Origin: DASPMP01 sp035758925
Lineage (GTDB): Bacteria; Gemmatimonadota; Gemmatimonadetes; Gemmatimonadales; Gemmatimonadaceae
Assembly: GCA_035758925.1 (NCBI GenBank)
Contig: DASTVV010000133.1
Coordinates: forward strand, 1 to 27,554
Reading direction: 5' to 3'
DNA length: 27,554 nt
Part shown: in pieces, positions 23,176 through 27,554 of the stretch
How positions within the stretch are numbered: the first letter of the stretch is position 1
Layout of the letters: the number at the start of each line of letters is the position of its first letter
The notes under the pieces: model-generated
What the model saw: the letters and a program-made list of their open reading frames with translations, nothing else
Told to the model about the DNA's origin: nothing
The model's database searches: none
Translations under genes and position numbers: made by a program

Positions 23176-25026
23176 TCAGCGGGTCAGGCCGTCGCCGGCC
23201 TTGAAGAACCCTGGCAGAGAAACCGGAGACTTGCCCGAGATCGGTGACATGCCCGCGAGCGCGCGCGCGGCGGCGATCTCGGACACGTCGGAAACACTGT
23301 ACGTGTTGAGATACGCCCGGACCTTGGGAAACTGGCGAATGACATACGGATTGCCAAACGAGACCACCACGCTCTTCCCCTGCGAGGCCACCGAGTCGAT
23401 CCAGGCGGCGATGTGTGGCGGGACCGTCGTCCTGCCCTCGCCTTCCACGCGGCGGACGAACGCCGCAATGACGATGGCGTCGCTGCCCCGCAGCGACTTG
23501 GCGATCGAGTCCAGCTGCGACGAAGCCGCGTTGGGGAGGATGCGTCCGGCCACGCGGGCGTCGGGGCGCAACGAGCGCAGCTCCCGCACGAACGCGCGGC
23601 CCGCCTTGAGCTCGGTTTCCGGCATGTAGGTCACGATCGCAATCCGATCGCGCGCCGCGACGGGAACGGCGGACGCCGTGTCGCGCAGCAACGTGAGCGA
23701 GCGCTGCGCGACGTCCTGGGCCAAGGCCCGATGCGGCCTGGAGCCAACTACGTTGCGCAGCGAGTCGAGGGACACCTCGCGACGCCTCACCAGGCCTACA
23801 CGCGCCTTGAGCCAGAGAATGCGCGTCACCGACTCGTCGATGCGTGCGCGTGCGATGTCGCCGCGCTCGACCGCGGCGACCACCGCATCGACGGCGCGCA
23901 CGACTTCGTTCGAGTGCACTTCGTTGTCGGCCGGCCGCAGCAGGATGTCCGTGCCCGCCGTGATGGCGCGAACGACGCTCTCCTCGATGCGGTAGCCTTT
24001 GCCCACGCCCTGCATGCTGAGCGCGTCGGTGATGGCGACGCCCCGAAAGTGGAGCGAGTCGCGCAACAGCGAGTGCATCACGTCGGGACGCAGCGTCGCC
24101 GGCGTGGCGCTGTCGCCGCCAAGTGCCGGGAGCGCGATGTGCGCGGACATCACCAGGTCGACGCCCGCCTCGATCGCCGCCTTGTACGGCACCAGCTCCA
24201 CCGACTGAAGGCGTGCCATGTCCGCGTGGATGACTGGCAATCCAACGTGTGAATCGACGTCCGTATCGCCGTGTCCCGGAAAATGCTTGGCCGTGGCGAG
24301 CGCGCCGCCCGCGTGCGTGCCGCGGATGAACTGAACACCCAGTCGCGCGACGCGCTCCGGATTCTCGCCGAACGATCGTGTGGCGATGACCGGATTGTTC
24401 GGATTGATGTTGACGTCGACGACCGGCGCAAAGTTGACGTGAATCCCGACCGCGCGCGCTTCCTCGGCGATCACCTTGCCAACGGCGTACGCGTCCTCGT
24501 CACGCCCCGTGGCCGCGATGGCCATGGCCGTCGGGAACCCGGTGGCGCCGCCGGTCTCCAGCAGGTAGTGCGGATAGATCGCGGCTTCGAGCCGCAGCAG
24601 CGACGGCTCGAGATCACTCGAGACGAGGAGCGGAATTTTGGCTCGTCGCTGGTAGTAGTTGAGCTTCGCGGCAACCTCGATGGGCGTGCCGAGTGACATC
24701 GTGATGCCGCCGACACCCTGCTTCTCCACCCAGTCGAGCGTCTCGGCGAAGACCGAGTCGCCGCTGCTCGTGTAGTCACCCAGGGTCCAGAACATGACCA
24801 TCTGGCCGACGCGCTCACGCAAAGTGAGCGAGGAGAGCGTCGAATCCACCCAGGACACGGTGTCGAAACCGATGCCAGTCGCGCCCGATGCCGGCGCTGA
24901 TACGGGCTGCGCCTCGCGCGCCGAAGGCCCCGGCGGCGTTCCGGGCGGCGGCTCAGAGACTGGTGGGCGGCACGCCAAGGCACTGAGCGCCAGTGCCAGC
25001 ATGGCGCGAGGGGCGCGCGGAATCAT
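23176..25026 (-). CDS. nagZ: NagZ-type GH3 beta-N-acetylhexosaminidase lipoprotein
   Basis: 616-residue glycoside hydrolase family 3 enzyme expected to remove terminal beta-N-acetylglucosamine from peptidoglycan fragments. The N-terminus MIPRAPRAMLALALSALAC has a lipobox at C19, so it is probably anchored in the envelope. A Pro/Ala linker (20-55) leads to the (beta/alpha)8 domain: SSDLEPSLLRL, NFAPVVDVN, the NagZ signature KHFPGHGDTDVDSH (247-260, containing the D258/H260 acid-base dyad), then nucleophile D334 in AITDALSMQG. A second, C-terminal domain (about 430-616) makes it like the two-domain B. subtilis NagZ rather than the short E. coli form. An AT-rich TATTAT lies 7 bases upstream of ATG and could give a near-leaderless message. 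It is the first gene of the three-gene operon. A broader hexosaminidase specificity is possible. Confidence 0.9.
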   Translation of the reverse strand: MIPRAPRAMLALALSALACRPPVSEPPPGTPPGPSAREAQPVSAPASGATGIGFDTVSWVDSTLSSLTLRERVGQMVMFWTLGDYTSSGDSVFAETLDWVEKQGVGGITMSLGTPIEVAAKLNYYQRRAKIPLLVSSDLEPSLLRLEAAIYPHYLLETGGATGFPTAMAIAATGRDEDAYAVGKVIAEEARAVGIHVNFAPVVDVNINPNNPVIATRSFGENPERVARLGVQFIRGTHAGGALATAKHFPGHGDTDVDSHVGLPVIHADMARLQSVELVPYKAAIEAGVDLVMSAHIALPALGGDSATPATLRPDVMHSLLRDSLHFRGVAITDALSMQGVGKGYRIEESVVRAITAGTDILLRPADNEVHSNEVVRAVDAVVAAVERGDIARARIDESVTRILWLKARVGLVRRREVSLDSLRNVVGSRPHRALAQDVAQRSLTLLRDTASAVPVAARDRIAIVTYMPETELKAGRAFVRELRSLRPDARVAGRILPNAASSQLDSIAKSLRGSDAIVIAAFVRRVEGEGRTTVPPHIAAWIDSVASQGKSVVVSFGNPYVIRQFPKVRAYLNTYSVSDVSEIAAARALAGMSPISGKSPVSLPGFFKAGDGLTR

Positions 25027-25033
25027 GCCCCGA

Positions 25034-25041
25034 ATAATATA
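25034..25041 (-). promoter_or_regulatory. Possible -10 box just before the GH3 start
   Basis: On the minus strand TATATT/TATTAT overlap at 25034-25041, ending 7-9 bases before the ATG at 25026. In this GC-rich context the patch stands out. If used, the transcript starts at or next to the ATG, i.e. near-leaderless. No -35 match and no Shine-Dalgarno are seen. Confidence 0.3.
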
Positions 25042-25101
25042 GGAAGAGTCACACGCGCTCCCGCGCGCTGCCGGCCGAGGGAGACAGTCCAGGCCGGCGC
25101 G

Positions 25102-25599
25102 TCAGCGCGGCGTCCCTGAGAACGGCGATCCGACGTTCGGCTGATACGCGCTCGCTGGTGCTCCGACGCCGCCCCACTCGTCCGTGCGCGCGCGACCGGA
25201 GAACCGGTTGATCACCGCACCAAGCGCGAGCCCCATGAGGCCATACCCGATCGATCGATCGAGCGTCCTCACGAGAATCCATGTGGTGCCGGACCCGTAC
25301 CAGTTCCAGTCCGACACCAGCACGGACGCGGAAACGGCGAGCGCCATCAACGCGGCGACCATGGCGCACTGGAATGGCGAAACGCGAGGTAACCGAACCA
25401 GAACAATGAGCACCATGAACGCCGCCACGAGGTCCAGCACGAGCTGGCGGCCAAGCACGACGCCCAACAGCGTGGCGCTCCTTCGCATCTCGGGCGCGAG
25501 CGACGCGTGCCACGGCAGCGCGGTGTGCGAGAGTGTCTCCCAGGCGAAGAGCGTCAGCGCTCCGGCGATTGTGCCCAGGATCACCAACTTTGCGTTCAT
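25102..25599 (-). CDS. Unrecognised four-helix membrane protein
   Basis: 165-residue protein that I do not recognise. It starts MNAKLVILGTIAGALTLFAW and has four hydrophobic segments: about 3-20, 45-65 (LVLDLVAAFMVLIVLVRL), 73-92 (AMVAALMALAVSASVLVSDW) and 110-130 (SIGYGLMGLALGAVINRF). A polar loop ETLSHTALPWHASL lies between the first two. The C-terminal 35 residues are polar, Gly/Ser/Pro-rich. The frame extends upstream to 25662, but the extra residues (PDTPTPRQPGNP) come from a low-complexity repeat, so ATG at 25597-25599 is preferred. It lies 75 bases upstream of the GH3 gene on the same strand and could be co-transcribed. No function assigned. Confidence 0.68.
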   Translation of the reverse strand: MNAKLVILGTIAGALTLFAWETLSHTALPWHASLAPEMRRSATLLGVVLGRQLVLDLVAAFMVLIVLVRLPRVSPFQCAMVAALMALAVSASVLVSDWNWYGSGTTWILVRTLDRSIGYGLMGLALGAVINRFSGRARTDEWGGVGAPASAYQPNVGSPFSGTPR

Positions 25600-25603
25600 A
25601 GGA

Positions 25604-25646
25604 GCCGGGTTACCGGGTTGTCGGGGTGTCGGGGTGTCGGGCTGCG
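25604..25646. repeat. Short tandem GTCGGGGT repeat
   Basis: Upstream of the membrane-protein gene, 8-base units (TGTCGGGG/TGTCGGGT) and TACCGGGT variants repeat about five times. They resemble the in-frame repeat at 20233-20289. Located in the 150-base divergent gap between the membrane protein and the small lipoprotein gene. Confidence 0.6.
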
Positions 25647-25749
25647 AGTGAAAGCATGCCACATCGGGCGGACCTCAGCCAGAACCGTACGTCCGTTAGC
25701 ACAGGCCTTGCAAACCGTCCGACCGCGAACCCCGTGGAGGACTAGCTCG

Positions 25750-25983
25750 ATGAATCGGAAGCTTGCAGCGGCCGCGTCCGTCGCGTTGATAGCGCTCGCG
25801 GCGTGTCGTTCGAAGACCGAGGCGTATGACACGACTTCGGCCACTGGCGCGTATGCGACGCCGCCGGCTGTGGTGGGCGCGACGACCGGTGCAGCGGGTA
25901 TCACGGCCGGCGCGACGACCACGGCGAAGCCGGACACGGCCATGTACAAGGACACGACCAAGAAAACCACAAAGGCCCCGTAG
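25750..25983 (+). CDS. Small Thr/Ala-rich lipoprotein
   Basis: 77-residue predicted lipoprotein: MNRKLAAAASVALIALAAC is a signal with lipobox LAAC (C19). The mature part is low in complexity, rich in Thr, Ala and Gly (TTGAAGITAGATTTAKPDT), and ends in a Lys-rich tail (KDTTKKTTKAP). GGAGG stands 9 bases before the ATG, a good ribosome site. It ends about 25 bases before a clear terminator hairpin, so it looks like a single-gene unit. No function can be inferred; it may be an envelope structural or stress lipoprotein. Confidence 0.75.
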   Translation: MNRKLAAAASVALIALAACRSKTEAYDTTSATGAYATPPAVVGATTGAAGITAGATTTAKPDTAMYKDTTKKTTKAP

Positions 25984-26007
25984 TTCGGACGCTTTCGTGG
26001 TTCCTGG

Positions 26008-26048
26008 AAGCCGGCCTCTCCCCCCAAGGGCGCCGGCTTTCAGTTTTT
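26008..26048 (+). terminator. Intrinsic terminator after the small lipoprotein gene
   Basis: AAGCCGGC (26008-26015) pairs with GCCGGCTT (26032-26039) around a 16-base loop; after TCAG comes a run of five T residues to 26048. It separates the small lipoprotein from the NamZ gene on the same strand. Confidence 0.8.
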
Positions 26049-26052
26049 GGGG

Positions 26053-26058
26053 TATAGT
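26053..26058 (+). promoter_or_regulatory. Likely -10 box of the NamZ gene
   Basis: TATAGT lies 6 bases before the ATG at 26065 and directly after the T-run of the preceding terminator. A start about 7 bases downstream would fall on the ATG, giving a leaderless message. No -35 match is visible, and no Shine-Dalgarno precedes the ATG. Confidence 0.4.
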
Positions 26059-26064
26059 CGTGAC

Positions 26065-27258
26065 ATGATCACGGAACTGTTGCTCGCCGCGTCGGCGCTC
26101 GCCTCAGCGCCCGACACCGTTCGATCGGGGCTGGACGTGCTGCTCACCGATTCGCTGTCCGTTCTGCAGGGCAAGCGCGTAGGGCTCATCACGAACCATT
26201 CGGGCCGGGACCGCTACGGGCGGCGCAACATCGATCTGCTGCACAGTGCGCCCGGCGTGAACCTGGTCGCGCTGTTCGGGCCGGAGCACGGGATCTCCGG
26301 AGTGGTGCCGGGAGGAGACAAGGTGGGCGCGAGTCGCGACAGCGCCACCGGACTGCCCGTGTACTCGTTGTACGGCGACACGCGTGTTCCCACGGATGAG
26401 ATGATGCGGGACGTCGACGTGCTGCTGTACGACATCCAGGACGTCGGCACGCGGGCCTACACGTTCGTCTGGACGATGGCCCTCGCCGCGGAAGCCGCCG
26501 GGAAGCTCGGGAAGCGGTTCGTGGTCCTGGATCGACCGGATCCGATCCGCGCCGACAAGGTGGAAGGCGGCGTACTGGAGAATCAGTTCCGATCGTTCGT
26601 CGGCCAGTACGACGTGGCGCTTCGATACGGGCTCACCCCGGGCGAGCTGCTGCGGTTTCTCGTCGGCACCGGCCGAGTGACCGCGAACGTCACGGTGATA
26701 CCCATGAAAGGGTACAGGCGCGACATGTGGTACTCGCAGACGCTGCTCCCCTGGGCGAATCCGTCTCCGAACATTCGCGACGAGGAGACGGCGCTGCTGT
26801 ATCCGGGGACGGTCCTCGTCGAGGCGACGAACCTCAGCGAGGGCCGGGGAACCGACGCGCCGCTCAAGCAGGTGGGTGCGGATTGGCTCACAGACGCCGC
26901 GGCCGTCGCCCGGGAGATGAACGGGATGAAGTTCCGCGGACTGCGCTTCGAGGCGCGTCGCGTCGCGGTCGCGGGCCAGGAGAAATTCGGCGGCAAGACG
27001 ATTCCCGTCGTGCGGATTCACGTCACGGACCGCAACGCTGCCCAACCGATCGACGCCACGATCTGGCTCATGCGCATCATCCACCGCCGGCATCCCGCCG
27101 AGTGGAAGTGGGAGCGCAACGGCATCGAACGGCTGAGCGGGACCGCAGAGCTTCGCAAAGTTGTCGAGCGCGGCGGAGTCAGCGCCCTGCTGAACAAGTG
27201 GCGCGGGCAGGCGCGCGAGTTCCAGGGGGCGACGCGGAAGTTCTGGCTGTATCAGTAG
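26065..27258 (+). CDS. namZ: NamZ-type (DUF1343) exo-beta-N-acetylmuramidase
   Basis: 397-residue protein of the DUF1343/GH171 family, whose characterised member NamZ (B. subtilis YbbC) releases terminal N-acetylmuramic acid from peptidoglycan saccharides. Motifs: GKRVGLITNHSGRD (36-49), ALFGPEHGISG (69-79, with the conserved Glu-His), VYSLYGDTRVPT (99-110), LLYDIQDVGTRAYTFVW (120-136), VLDRPDPI (154-161), and ANLSEGRGTD-type NLSEGRGTDAP further on. MITELLLAASALASAP is a short, weakly charged export signal. A TTG at 26047 is also in frame, but ATG 26065 sits right after TATAGT. It is about 1 kb from the NagZ-type gene on the other strand; in Bacillus the two are neighbours. Repeat arrays begin 28 bases after the stop. 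Confidence 0.88.
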   Translation: MITELLLAASALASAPDTVRSGLDVLLTDSLSVLQGKRVGLITNHSGRDRYGRRNIDLLHSAPGVNLVALFGPEHGISGVVPGGDKVGASRDSATGLPVYSLYGDTRVPTDEMMRDVDVLLYDIQDVGTRAYTFVWTMALAAEAAGKLGKRFVVLDRPDPIRADKVEGGVLENQFRSFVGQYDVALRYGLTPGELLRFLVGTGRVTANVTVIPMKGYRRDMWYSQTLLPWANPSPNIRDEETALLYPGTVLVEATNLSEGRGTDAPLKQVGADWLTDAAAVAREMNGMKFRGLRFEARRVAVAGQEKFGGKTIPVVRIHVTDRNAAQPIDATIWLMRIIHRRHPAEWKWERNGIERLSGTAELRKVVERGGVSALLNKWRGQAREFQGATRKFWLYQ

Positions 27259-27286
27259 GACGGATTCAGGGTCGATTCGGCTCCCG

Positions 27287-27385
27287 GATGCGTGATGCGC
27301 CATGCCTCAGGATGCGTCATGCGTCATGCCTCAGGATGCGTCATGCGCCATGCCTCAGGATGCGTCATGCGCCATGCGTGATCAG
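27287..27385 (+). repeat. 24-bp tandem repeat array A (four units)
   Basis: Three full units at 27287-27310, 27311-27334 and 27335-27358, plus a fourth with a 3-base insertion to 27385; the units differ at 1-3 bases. Each contains ATGCGTCATGCG and CATGCCTCAG. The period is 24 bases with no spacers, so it is not CRISPR. It lies 28 bases after the NamZ stop. Confidence 0.85.
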
Positions 27386-27421
27386 CCGTGACTCGGGTTG
27401 ACGTATGACGACTGACGTATA

Positions 27422-27541
27422 CTGACGAATGGCGAATCACGCATGCTGACGAATGGCGAATCACGCATGCTGACGAATGGCGAATCACGCATGCTGACGA
27501 ATGGCGAATCACGCATGCTGACGAATGGCGAATCACGCACG
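27422..27541 (-). repeat. 24-bp tandem repeat array B (five units)
   Basis: Five contiguous 24-base units start at 27422, 27446, 27470, 27494 and 27518; the first four are identical and the last has one change (GCATG to GCACG). Each begins CTGACGAATGGCG. The reverse complement matches array A units at 19-20 of 24 positions, so B is the same repeat family inverted. The 296 bases after NamZ hold nothing but these arrays and their 36-base spacer. Confidence 0.88.
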
Positions 27542-27554
27542 CTGACGTTGATCC

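Noticed and set aside
27287..27541. CRISPR array
   Set aside because: Units of 24 bases abut one another without variable spacers; no cas genes in the window.

Overview
The window is high-GC DNA from a bacterium with a Bacteroidota-style outer membrane: a SusC/SusD pair, an ASPIC/UnbV repeat lipoprotein and a carboxypeptidase-regulatory/plug protein, all in a GC-rich genome. That combination, together with the short palindrome-rich intergenic repeats, points most probably to the Gemmatimonadota. The phylum is an inference from gene content. I see no tRNA, rRNA, transposase or CRISPR array.

Left part (1-9801, all minus strand, transcribed right to left). Two blocks of central-carbon genes are separated by a repeat-like intergenic element at 6971-7279. 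The upstream block is transaldolase and pyruvate kinase, joined by a GTGA stop/start overlap. The downstream block is a very compact series: PhnP-like MBL hydrolase, glucose-6-phosphate isomerase, an unusually long class II aldolase, a degenerate histidine-kinase-like protein, an NtrC-type sigma-54 response regulator, a YtxH-type small membrane protein, and a YihY/BrkB membrane protein cut by the window edge. Gaps are 2 to 15 bases, with one 8-base overlap, so these seven genes look like one operon. Its unusual feature is a sigma-54 two-component pair inside a glycolytic operon.

Middle part (9802-18499). A repeat patch separates transaldolase from a secreted PQQ-type sorbosone/glucose dehydrogenase. 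A divergently transcribed exported DUF4097 protein follows, ending at a strong bidirectional terminator shared with the convergent susC-susD pair. The susC leader carries a good sigma-70-type promoter and, about 45 to 75 bases into the transcript, a terminator-like hairpin with a U-run, which suggests attenuation. The divergent gene to its right encodes an orphan carboxypeptidase-regulatory plus plug-domain protein without a beta-barrel.

Right part (18496-27554). A minus-strand operon encodes a NagZ-type GH3 beta-N-acetylhexosaminidase lipoprotein, an outer-membrane-barrel 'transporter' protein and a giant FG-GAP/ASPIC-UnbV lipoprotein. Upstream lie an unknown four-helix membrane protein and, on the plus strand, a small lipoprotein and a NamZ (DUF1343) exo-N-acetylmuramidase. 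NagZ, NamZ and the SusCD system together suggest scavenging of peptidoglycan saccharides. The window ends in two 24-bp-period repeat arrays in opposite orientation, related to the patch at 9819-9907.
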